Shown: one piece after another, positions 13,319 through 25,200 of the stretch
How positions within the stretch are numbered: position 1 is the first letter of the stretch
Layout: each line of letters opens with the position of its first letter
NCBI GenBank assembly: GCA_011009095.1
Contig: VTPC01000402.1
Location: 1 to 64,000 of the forward strand
Length of the DNA stretch: 64,000 bases
DNA from: Ignelater luminosus
Lineage: Eukaryota > Arthropoda > Insecta > Coleoptera > Elateridae
Direction: 5' to 3'
The notes under the pieces: generated by a model
Told to the model about the DNA's origin: nothing
What the model saw: only the letters and a program-made list of their open reading frames with translations
Databases searched by the model: none
Program-made: the position numbers and the translations under genes

Positions 13319-14640
13319 TAAACAGTGGACCAAGACGCGTCAGCAGAGATTGCTAAGCAAAACATTGTTATAGAAAGAGTTACAGACCGGACAAAGTAAA
13401 AACTTTTTAATTTTCTCCCATCTGGTCATTAATATGAAATTAATAAATGTGCAACTCCATATTGACATAATTTACTATAGCTCGTTAACTGTAGAAAATA
13501 TTTCAAATCTAAAACAGTTAATTCTTGCATAAACATAATAGAGATAAATGAAAACAAAACAGTTGAATCAATAGATATTCATTTTTAATGCTCGCAATTT
13601 TCAGTTTTCTTTGTTTAATAGTGGAACGAAATCTTATTGTTCGATTGTTTTGAAGTGCTCATTAAAATTTTAGTAGCGATGTAAAAGTACGATCAATATC
13701 ACTTGAAGCATTTGATGTCTCATTTATTCAGAGATTTGCTTATAGAAAATTAGTTTCTGTAATTAAATGAAGAACTAGTTTATTTCTGTTTGATTTGTAG
13801 TTTATTGGTTCACCCTTGAAATGAACTTAATTCATAGAACATAGTAATTAAGTCAATTAGCAATTATTGCTTATGGTCAAGAAGTTATTCTTAATTGGGA
13901 TAGGTTATGACAAAATAACAGGCTTATAAAGGCAAATACAATAAATTGGCTTGTGCAACTGCATGAAATATTTGATTATTGTTTGTCGTTTTAAATTACT
14001 TCTTATTATTATTCTCATTATTAAGAGTAACAAGAGTTACAAAAAACAACATTTTTTTGTTTCACTTGTCGAGAAAATGACTCGACACTTTTTCAATGTT
14101 TTAAAACTCTCCTACATTTATAAAGAATATCCAAACGTGTTTATGAATTAATAAAATCATACAAGGACCAATTACATTTAAAGTAGGTACTGTAAATGAC
14201 AGTATCGAGTTTTTTTTGTCCGCATGCTAAACGTCTGGTTTGTTCAGTTTGTACATAGTCGGTTAGAAATTCAGTCCATTCCGATTCTCCAACTCTACAC
14301 TTTGAGCAGCGTTATCATTCGCTATTGACAAATCCATGGCAGCCAGAAAAATCAAACTATACCTCAATAAGGCTCAATTTCTTCGCTAGCAAATTAACTG
14401 AAGATACTTTTTTAAAAACTTTTATAGTCTGTAGAGATAAAGCATTGCTACTCACGGAAGCTTTTTACACCTGTTACAATCTTTATTCCTTATTTATTAA
14501 AACAAAGACAGCAACAGCAAAAGACTGGAAATAGTGTACAAGAAGAAAGTTCAATTTTTAGAGCAACCACTGGCGTAGCAGGAGTAACAGCGGAAAACAC
14601 GTTTCCTTACTTAGCTACTTTTCGCACCTTTTCATCTACA
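13319..14640. other. AT-rich intergenic DNA
   Basis: Nothing recognisable. The open frames at 13951-14151 and 14325-14534 are short and low-complexity. Confidence 0.5.
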
Positions 14641-14655
14641 TATCGGTTATAATAT

Positions 14656-14910
14656 TCAGACCTTCATCCATATAACGACGTAATCGAGTTTTAGAGGCTC
14701 TAAACAAGAAGATTTGACACGGCTATCTTTGTTTTCAATTAACAGAAGATTGTAGTAGATTCTTAAATAATGAGCATGAAAAACAAAAGAAAAACGGAAA
14801 AGGTGAAGTTTGTTACATGTAAGCCAAGTTTCAGATAACATAATTATATCAAATTCGTCCTTACAAACTGACAAAAACAATAATTCTATTCTCTAGTGTT
14901 TATGCTGCAG
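14656..14910 (-). pseudogene. Non-LTR retrotransposon endonuclease fragment
   Basis: The - strand frame reads DEFDIIMLSETWL, the hallmark block of the apurinic-type endonuclease at the N-terminus of non-LTR retrotransposon ORF2 (usual form DIIxLTETWL). Just upstream, a peptide like INTR (usually NxRGLxxK) is cut by a stop and a shift. Downstream the similarity ends. It is a short dead fragment. Confidence 0.6.
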
Positions 14911-17900
14911 ATTTGATAAATTCTGGAGTTCTGTTAGACTTTTTCTTGGTTTAAAGGGAAAACCTTGGAAATTCATATTTATAATTCTTGCTCTCCATTT
15001 AAAGTAATTGTAAAAATAAGGCGCAGTCTTGTGGGGTTCTAGACATTGTCGGTACATCAAAGTAAAACTTGCATATTTTGGACAGTTTTAGTTGACTTGC
15101 AGTACCTACGTAATTGTTCATATTATTAAAAATATTTAAAAAAAATGACAAGCCATTCCAGAAACTAAATTTCTGGCTTCTGAAAGCATAGCGAGTCACG
15201 TGATCGAACCCAAGTTATCTTTTTTTATATCGGTTTAATATAAATAGAAGACAACTCAGATATAACTATTTAACACAGGCTCTGGTTGCTCTTGATTGGG
15301 CTCTTCATGATCATAGAGAGTAAAATTACGTTTACACTTTTCACGATGTGCAATTTCAGCGACAAGCTTTTCTTAGTCGAATGATACACCTTAGTGTCTT
15401 ATCTTTGAGTTTTCTGTTTTTGGCGCTTGCTTAAATATCATTTTGCAGCTTTATCGTTTTAGGTTTTAGGCCGCTTTGAATAAGTTTTTGCAAACAGCAT
15501 TTTTACATTAAAGCGTCTTTAGGAGTTCTCATTTTTTATTTCGTAGAAAACCCATCTAGATAAACGAAGCTGATTGTACATAGTCTCTAATCCAGAGGTG
15601 GGCAGTAAAAGCAATTTAATTTTGATGTTTGAGCTTATATGAGCCAACTGGTTCCGGGGCCCAAGTTTACCCATCTTTGCTCTAGTCCCGTAGCCCTATG
15701 ACTATGTCCAGATACCGATCGTTAGATGACTTTAAAAAGAGTTGAGAAATGCTGGTCTTTACTAGGTAACATAGAAAAAGCAAGATCTAATAATCGTAAT
15801 TCTATTTGAGTAATTCTGCTACAGTATATTGACTGTTACGTAACAAATAAATGTTGGAAGTTTCGGCTCAAACCAAAACAACAGGAAGACGTTAAATTTA
15901 AGAACGTGTTTGATGGCTGGCTCATTGCGCAGCCATGGCATTATGGACCTGAAGATGATCAATGTACGCTTGGGGTATCTCATATCAAGAAGCTTATACG
16001 GCATATTGAAGAACTTCTTCAGATAAGTCCGGAGAATTTAGTAGGTCAAAGTAAAAACTGTCACGAACGAGCACTTAAGAATGAACGGGCTTCCTAAAAA
16101 AGGCTTTAAGTTCAGGCCTTTTTTAGTTATCATCTTACTATCCTAGGACCATCGTTTTCGAACACCAATACATTCATTCCATGTCTCACAATTATCATTT
16201 TCTATACTATTGCAGTCATTGGTGTAGGTGCTCTATTGACAAAGATAGCACAAGATGAGAATAGTATGAAAAAGGCCCAGACCTCCCTCAGCTTCCATTA
16301 TCTGCAATTATCAATTAGTTAACAGATTCAAACTCTGATTCGATGTTCTCTGCCTCCTCCATCTAGTGTCACTATACGATTCTAGTAATCCAACAAGTCA
16401 ATCCCTATCAAACTCACTTAGCTAATTGAAATTTTCAGGGCATTTGTTTAAATCAAACAATATCAAAATGCAAGCAGAATAATTGACAAATGTGTTGCGA
16501 GTAATCTATATTGAAAAAGAATTCTTTATTATCAAGAGAGAGATAGTATCGAATTTGTTATATGTATGTCACTATATATTCATTGAATTCGCATCTTCAT
16601 ACACTAGAAATCCACTCATTCCACTTGCCTTGATAACACTCCGCCATACACTTCGTTAAGAAACAGTGAAATCTTTTTTGTTTCTTATTTCTCAAATTAA
16701 AAATAAATGAAAATTATAATATTAATGCTATTAACGGAAGTCCGTTTGAAATAAATTGAAGTAACCTTTAAAGTAAAATTAAAAACAAAAAAAATTACAT
16801 CACTGACTTCACTCAACCTTTTGTTTCTCCAAATAAATTTAAAATCGTCATTTTTTTGTATTATATAATAAGCTTGTAATGCATGAATACAAATCCTTAT
16901 TAGGAAAAGAAATAAAAGAATTTTAATTAAACATAGAAGAGTAAACAATACTTAATGCTATCTGTTGCGTTTCTTGCAGCAAGCACTACTGTTATTGTCG
17001 AGTATGCACATTTTAATTAAAACTGTTGCAGCATTGTTTGGCTTCGCTTGTAATGATCCTGCAAAATTAAAAGACAAATTGAACGTGGTTGTTCTCCACG
17101 TTGTCTATAAAATTTCCCATTGAACGAACCCCTTTGCTCTCGTAGTTCGTTTTATTTTTATTGCGTTTCATAGAAATTTTCTTGTTTACTGATCAACAGG
17201 CTATTATTAATACTCAATCCTTTTTTACACAAGAATAATTTCATATAAAAATCAAATTAAAAAAATGTTTCCTGATATTTCCAGCATATTGAAATGTAAA
17301 GTTCGATGTTTGCTGCTAGCTCTTGAAAAAAAATCTTCTCACTAAATATTCCGCATCTTTGATGTGTACACAAGGGAGAAGTTCGACGATATATTATACG
17401 CTCGCTTTTAGTTCGTGCTCTTAAGGTTGCTTTATAATGCAATAATATTAAACGCATTGTATGGAAATCGAGATATCGAAATGCCAACGCTTTTTTTTTT
17501 GCTGTTACTGTTTTGGGGGTGAAGAAAATTGTATAATGTCGTGACCTTGAGTCCTTGAACTTCTGACCTGACCTAACGTACTGGAAATTTGCTGGTACGG
17601 CTTTGTTTCTGCGCTGTTTTACTCTCGTTTTGCTCTCGCGGCCGGGATCATCCCGGATGAGATTATCAATTATTCATAATTTCTCTATTTTTTCCTACTT
17701 TTGATGCATAAAAAGAGAAACATTTGTAATAATTACGTTATTCTTGTTAATTAGAAATCCGTGTAATTGTAACCTTTTATTTTTGTAGAAAATTAGCAGC
17801 GTTTTCGTCTCGCTTTCGGAATATGTGTTTGAACTTTCGAAAAGTTGCAATTTAATAGTTGCTACTTTGCAAACAGCAGCGGCAAATCGGAATTTGGGTC

Positions 17901-19770
17901 ACATCTAAAGGAACTTTTACAATTCTTGTTTAATGTACGAAAACAAGCAGACTTCTTGATGAAATGAAGAGTAAGTAATAAACCTGGCGTAATGCTTTGT
18001 AATTTTGTTGCAGCAGTATCTGTCTCTTATTAACTGTAAAAGCAATTGTTGAGTGTGGTATTGTGGTTTTAAACAAACTTGAAATTGGAACAGTCATTTA
18101 CGAGGTTACTTTATTAGCTACCACTGGAAATTTATGCGTCTGATTCTGGTTACGTTCCATTTAACACTAATACTAGATAGATTACGCTTTGTAATTAGTT
18201 TTAAGAGATTGCATGATTGTTGTTAAATGACCCAGGTGTTTAAGCGAATTAATAACGCTTCAATTGGTTTTAAAGTACATTATCAAGTGAAGGTACTATT
18301 TTAAAAAACAAAATTCAATTCGATTTGGAGACAATTCAGGCGTGACGACATTCTTAAAAAAATTGTTTCTCTTTTAAAACGCATTTGTTTTACAATTTGC
18401 GTAACTTACTGAATTCCCTAACGAATAATTATTGTTGATACCGATTTGATAACTCATTCAGCTTTTAAGAGCACCTCAACTAATCAATCTAACGCTTAAA
18501 AACTAATGTTGATACGATATTTACATATGAATGGGGAAATGTAACGTTTTTTATCTCTATATTGGTACCGGTTTGATAATTTTTTAGTTGAATGGAAACA
18601 TCATTTGCCTTTTAAGAGCATTAGATTTTATTTTGTTTTATTGGCATGCCATGTATTTGATCTAGTTTTAAACATTCATGATCCCACATGCTTTGTTTTT
18701 TCTCTTGGCTGTTTTTCAAAGTGCTTATAGTAATGAAGATACAATATCAATACTTTGTTTGGTTTGCTTACAACCAACTGCATAGCATAGACTAATCATG
18801 TTTTCACTTTCATTCAGGCAGCACCTAAAATTAAAGCACAACTGAATTACATTCTTACTTAACTTCGTATTACATTGAATACAGCACAGAGTATTAAATT
18901 AGCGTCCTTCTGGAAAGGTATTATCTGGCACCTCCATATTATTAAAGAAATTTTAGTTTAGTCTTTTTTGTCTTTATTTAGTCAATTATACCTGAATGAT
19001 TGATTTAAAAGTATGTTTTGATACACAGATTTTAATATAATGCAAAAGTTGCACCGAACTAGTCATTTGGCAGCCTTACTTATGGAAAAACTATTATAAT
19101 ATAGGAAACAAAAATAAATTTTTATGAAAACCTATTAAATAGAAGAAGCAATAACTGCCACACTGAAATTAAAATTGAGCGACACTCGGCTAAAAAATGC
19201 TTACGAGTTTTCTTCACGATATCAGTTTATATGTTAGAAGATTATTTTATTATTGATGTTTATCGTTTGGGACTTTTTATGTGTGAATGGTAAATAATTC
19301 AGAGTATGAATCATAAAAATCGATACGCAAGTGACCATAAAATAAATACTTCAAGTTGATTTGAGTCCTTTGAGATAGCAGAAGCAATATCTTTAAAAAT
19401 CAACCTTGATTTTCTCTCTTTTACTTCAAAACATCTATCAGACTTTCAGACTGTAATTCATTCTAAAGTTGGTAATTAACCTTAAATTTCCGAGACACGG
19501 CAACAACCTTTCTCAATAGAAAACTACAAACGAAAAATGAAACAAGTCTTATACATGGAACAAACAGAATTCTGTAAGGTATTGGTGTTAATGGCAAAAT
19601 TTCGAATAATACGCTCAGCTCTAAATTCTTCCTACGCAAGCACGCTAATTCCTACCGGGCTCCTGAGTACGTCGCGTTAAAGCGCTTCTTTTGTTTTAAA
19701 TCTCTTGAAGTAGAAACAATCTTGGACTACTTTACTTTTACTACCTTAGATAGTCCAAGAGTGGACTTTG
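14911..19770. other. Gene-poor intergenic DNA, possible 5' leader of the lipase gene
   Basis: No recognised coding exon. A perfect 11-bp stem (CTAAAAAAGGC, 16094-16104, with its complement at 16116-16126) is the clearest local structure. The stretch 17560-17970 is relatively GC-rich and ends in a good donor-like sequence (AAGA then GTAAGTA near 17970). It could be a 5' untranslated exon of the lipase gene at 22114, which has a splice acceptor just before its ATG. This is inference only. Confidence 0.3.
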
Positions 19771-19779
19771 TCCTTTACC

Positions 19780-20640
19780 AATTTTTCTAGGAAAGCTAGA
19801 AACTTTCCCAAGGACAACTTACAGTGGTTTCACTCTTTATCATCTTTTTTAGAAGAACTCAATCCATACTGAGATCGGAGTATGGCCTCGCACGGGTCAC
19901 ATTTGATTCCGCAAGTTCGTTTTTCGCTTTTCTTTAACCTTCTTAAGAGACCTAAAGATGGGTCGGGCCACTACTCTCCTACCTCTGGAAATAGTCCCAA
20001 CTCCGCCCTCGCCAGAACCAGCCGTTCCCGGAATATAAAAAATATATCAAAAAACAAGAAGATTGATAGAGCCATGATCATATTTGGAAACGGATCGAGC
20101 TAAGCTCGCCAACAGGTATACGCGGCTCGGACTGTACCCTGGCAAGGGCCACTTTTCATAGCCCAAAATGGATCTTCATTTTCCGTCAATCTTCTTAGAT
20201 AAATACAAACATAACTTGGTGGCTCAAGATTGGACTTTACCTCCTATTAAACCTTCTTAAGAAATCTAATTAGAAAGACTCACCATTAACCCTCTTAAGG
20301 AAGCTAAATACCATCACGGGTTGGTCTACGCCTACGCACCACCTACAGTAGCCAAAGGTCGGGCTACTCTCTTCATTAACATTCTTAAAAGAACTAAATA
20401 CAAACACGGCTCGCGGACTGTACCTTCGCACGGACTACTTCTATGGCCCAAAATTGGCTTTTTGCTTTCTGTTAACTTTCTTAAGAGAGATAAATACAGA
20501 CACGATTGTGACCTAAAGACGAAGACACCTCTGCAAATAATCCATTCCTGAAATATGAAAGATTTATGAAGAACAAAAATTAACCTTCTTAGAGAGAGCT
20601 AAGTCCAAAAATTCAGTCAATCATTTTGCGGACTGTTAAT
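19780..20640. repeat. Decayed tandem array around a CTTCTTAAGAGA motif
   Basis: At least seven diverged copies of a core like TTAACCTTCTTAAGAGA followed by CTAAATACAAACAC occur near 19930, 20190, 20250, 20290, 20380, 20475 and 20580. Some copies are joined by GGCTCG and GACTGTACC blocks. The spacing is irregular, about 40-120 bp, and the array is richer in GC than its flanks. Open frames at 19882 and 20321 are by-products of the repeat. Origin unknown. Confidence 0.6.
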
Positions 20641-22098
20641 AATTAGTAGCTACCGGCTCGATCTAATCTTTAGTGTAATATAGAAGTCTATCTTTCTACA
20701 ATACAGATAATGGAATTAATCTTTTTTCTTTGTACTGTCTTCAAATTAAGCAGAGCTGGCAGAGTAAAATTGAAACTTAGGTTTTCAAAGTTTATAGACG
20801 ATCTAAAACCTAACTTATTGCGTATTGTAATCAGTTTGGAATTTTTAAAGATGTACCCAATAACGAAACAGTATATATCAAAACGTAGAATTGACAATCA
20901 GAAATTAAGCTACACAATCAGAAGATGTGTAATTGGGTCAACACTTGTCATGTTAGTTCATAAATAATGTTGATTCTATGACTGTAAGTTGCAAAAATGA
21001 ATTTTCATTTAACATCAAATCAAACTTTACTTGTCGAGCTTTCAATTTGTAATGTGAAGATTAAAAATTAAAATTGGCAGATTTTAAAAATCATTTTGTA
21101 TACCTAAAAACAAAATAGAAATACAGTGCAGTATTATGACATGCATATAAGGCAAAGATTTTAAATTTAAGCATAAGAAAAGCCAATAAGCATGTTTTAA
21201 GGTAGTTATCTATTGTTTCTTTAATAAAGCCGAACTTGCCAGTGCATTAGGTTCATTAATGTTGTCGTAATGTCTTATCAAAGTTTAACGAATTCTTAAA
21301 CGAAAAAGTGAAAATGTGGCGTCAAGTCCTTAACTTGAAAACTTTGCAGTCCCTAAAATCTTCTCTAGCGAATGGTTGTCTGCTTTGCCTATCCTTTAGG
21401 CCAACCCTGTACCTAAGCAATTAATTTAAGCCCCGAGCAATATGTTTATGTATAAATAGTGAGACATGACGCTTAATTTAGTTTAATAAGTTACTGCTAC
21501 ACTTTATTCGTGAAATGTACCGTTTTCGAGTAAATTTTAATTTTTGTTTGGCACTTTGGGATTTCGAAAGAACTTCATTATCATCACTTTTCCACTTGGT
21601 GACATTTACAAATGCACTAGTTATTGATTGAATTGATGTAGGATCGTATGAACTGTTTTCTTTGAAACTATCAAAAACCAAAAATAAGAACCCAGTAACT
21701 AAATGGTCCACCATAAAACGCAGAATCAACAGTGCATTTAACGAATTTCTTATTTGTTTCTTTTCTTTCCCTTAATGGAGATATAATCTTTATTTAAAAA
21801 GAAATAAACGGAAACTAACGCAAAAATGTGCCACGCAATCTTTTCATTAACGGTAAGAGGTGCATCATACGTGATACGGAAGAAATCATACGACCACTTG
21901 ATCTAATAATTTATGGTAATTAAAGCAATTACTACAATAATTTATAATTGTAAAGTTCCTAGAGATACATTTCTTTTATACTGAATTTAACCGACGTCAT
22001 GACATGCAAATTCAATTAATACATCAATTCAGTAATTGCAACAATAATTATGATTTACAGTTGGTGGAATCTGATTAGTACTGTTTTGTCTGTTCTAG
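20641..22098. other. AT-rich DNA upstream of the lipase start exon
   Basis: No recognised gene. Two antiparallel open frames (20710-20967 + and 20688-20897 -) overlap and cannot both be real; neither resembles a known family. The end, TTTTGTCTGTTCTAG at 22084-22098, is a good splice acceptor for the exon that carries the lipase ATG. Confidence 0.4.
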
Positions 22099-22208
22099 GT
22101 TTTTGGGCGCGTTATGCCGGCCTTGCGCTTGTTTGGCAGAAAATGGTTAGCCGCCTCTGACGACCTTGTTTTTCCGGGTCTTTTCGAAATTGCAGTACGT
22201 GCAATATG
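22099..22208 (+). CDS. DAGLB: DAGL-beta exon 1 (15-base leader plus coding 22114-22208)
   Basis: The ATG at 22114 opens [20 protein letters not shown], the conserved start of DAGL proteins (LFGRRW then DDLVFPG in vertebrates). The exon ends at 22208 in the middle of a TGG codon, followed by GTAAGC. The missing G is the first base of exon 2 at 33888. A splice acceptor (TCTGTTCTAG) precedes the exon, so the transcript probably starts further upstream in a noncoding exon. Confidence 0.92.
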
Positions 22209-25200
22209 GTAAGCTTTGATTCTTATTTGTTTTTATTTTAAAAGCGAATCCATTTTAAAATGCAAACGTTATTTGTATTATTAGATTAAAGTCTACGTAA
22301 TTACTTTCCTGAAATTCTCTATTTAAAAACCGTCAGGCTGTCTAAAAACAAAAGTTACGATCTTTTTCCAAATATAAAAGGCAAATTAAATTTTGAGGCA
22401 TCTAAAATTTGATATACTGTTACGGTAGACAGTTTCGAGCAGAGGGGTTTTTTCAAATATCTGTTACGAATTTTCGGTTAACAAAATGGAATGAATGAAT
22501 GAATGAATGCGAAATTAAGAAAAAGCAAACATCTGCGCATTAAAGCAACGTTATGTTGTTTTATATAGATCTCCCCTAGAGGATTTTAACCGCGATATCC
22601 GCAAACATATTTCCCAAATTGTTTTAGCATTCTTACACAAGAGAGGAGATTAATTTTCAAAAGTTACATCAAATTTTTAAAATTAATTTCTCTCAAATTA
22701 CTCTAATTTTTTTAATGGTAATTTAAGAGAAAGCTTTTCGATTAATCAAATATCGTAAGATAAATTATTTTCAGATAAGTTTTAAACGAGATTATTTGGT
22801 AAAATAAACACCTGAGGGATTCCCAAGACATTCAAGTTATAATTAAAATTGCGTTAAGGAATGTATTGAATAATTACTTTAAAACATTCCAATGTGGAGA
22901 TAATGAAAATGGAAAATTGTAATGTTAGGAAACCTTACAAAAAGCCTTACCGAGACTAAGATTAAATAAACAGTATCAGTTTTAAATCCAATCTTTTATA
23001 GCATGTCATTAAGAATCATTCAGTCGCTACATTATTCAAAAATGTAAATATTTATGGAAGGTTAAAGGGATAATCTTGTGCATTACATAAAAAATATCTT
23101 TTTCTAGTGACTGTGCTTTGAAGAATTCATTCGCTTCTTTTTTAACTGCAAGAAGAGAAGGTAGTTGTTTCTTCTCAATTTTGACTTGATCTTTCTCGCC
23201 TTCTACCATAGACACAGCGACATGTAAGACCAGTGAACTAGTCCAGTAAATACAGGGCCATAATTTCCGATAAGGTCTTCACCAACTTAGTAGTCCTTTT
23301 TATTACTGAAACTCGTGATTAATTTTTTCAGATTTTTGTACTTTTTTCATTACATTGGTCACTGAAGGATGGTTAGTTCCTTGTCAAAGTTGCTTGATAC
23401 TCCTGTACAGTAAGTGAGATTAGGGAAGTAAATCTCCGACTTTATTTTTTTTTGGTGCATTGTCCTGGAATTTGATGAACATCTTCCACTTAATCAGTAC
23501 AATGAACTGCTAGAGTATTTAATTGTAAACCTCTTAGAATTTGATTAATAAGCAATTTATCGTAATAGAAGATACTCTCGTACTATGACTTCTATTCTCT
23601 TTCCCGAGATATTTCACGTCTCGCTGTACTTGCAAGAATGCCAAGAAACTTGGTTTTTCCAATAGTTAATGTCTTGTACCAACCAGAAGACATATTACCA
23701 CCCCCCTAAACATGATATTAAACAGAATTAGCAGAGCTGTGAATGGTTAGTACAGCACCACATCCATATTATAGCAGCCAGAGAATCTCTCACTATCCAA
23801 AAATGTATAAAACAACTATCAATCTCGGCACTGCCATGGTCAAGATCTGAAATAACTTTTGTCAACGTTAGAAGTACTCTCATGTTCTTCCTCACTACTG
23901 TTAGATCTTGTTAAGTACTGCTCGGTCTTACACCACTCTCATCAAATTCTGCTCATATTAGTTTAATCTAATTCAAGGGTCTTTTGCTAGTAGGTACAGT
24001 ACTTGGCAGGATTTAGCAGTAATTGCCAGGACTTGATAGCATTGAGATACTACTGCTAAATTTATTCAATTTTGAAAAACTTCTTATTCTTATAGCACTC
24101 GGTTCACATTTAGATGAAATGAAGTACTGTCAGGCCCTGCCTAGGTACTGCAACGTCAGACTATATCTCGGCACTGTCCAACTATTGACATACCCTACCG
24201 AGTACTAACAAATCCTCCCAAGTTCTGCTAAGTGCTATCACTAGCAATAGTTGACTAGGTTTTATCTCACAATTAATAGTGGCACAGCCGGCCGTCGATT
24301 CGCTTTTATACTCTTCAATTCTACTCAATCGAAGAATATCGTCGAGCACTATACTACAGTTCCATGGGTTGCGATGTGCTATATTTATAAGAACTAGTTA
24401 CTTTCTCAAAGTTCCATTTGCTTTTTAATTGGAATAATCGTTAATTTCAAGGATGGCAGTAAGGGTGCAAGATATTAGCAGGACTTAAGGCAGTAGATCT
24501 TGACAACATTCATCAATACTTAATGGGATTTAGTGGCACTAAAAGATAGGACTTGACAGCTCTTTGATTTGAATCACATGAGTATTACCGGGTTCTGCGT
24601 AAATACTGCGAGATCCTGCCAGATCTCACCTAGTACTAAAAGTACTAAAAGTATTCTCAAATCTGTCAAGTAGTGCTTTAAGTCCTGTCAAGGTTTTGTA
24701 CACCTACTGTCATCAGCGAGAGACCTTTTGAAAGTGCAAGACCAAGTACTACTTAACAATATCTGACGGTATTAAAAGAAAGGACTTGGGAGCACTTTGC
24801 ATTTAAATAACATGAGTACCAGCGGGTTCTGTGTAAGTACTATGGCATTCTGCTAGATCTCTTTAGTACTGCTAGTTTCTGCCAAGTACTTCTAGGTCTT
24901 GCCAAGTACTGTTTTAGATGCTACCAAGATTTTGTACACGATACACCTACTATCACCATTGAGGACCCTTTTGTTAAAGTTGACTCAGGTTCATCTTACA
25001 ATCAACAGTGGTACAGCCGTCTCTTTTATAATCTTTCATTCTATCCAATCAGATAATATCACCGAGTACTCTACTGTAGTTCTAAGGTGTCGCATTATAT
25101 TATATTTATAAAAACTTGCTACTTTCTTAAAAATCTTATTCGCATTTTAATAAGAGTGAGATGATCATTTGTTCCAAGAGCGGCAGTAGGTGTACAAAGT

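Noticed and set aside
15906-16097. 63-codon frame with balanced composition (MFDGWLIAQPWHYGPEDDQC...)
   Set aside because: It has no recognised family or splice context, overlaps an opposite-strand frame, and has no further exon nearby.
16094-16126. Perfect 11-bp stem resembling a bacterial terminator
   Set aside because: Rho-independent terminators do not apply in an insect nuclear genome; it is a single short palindrome.
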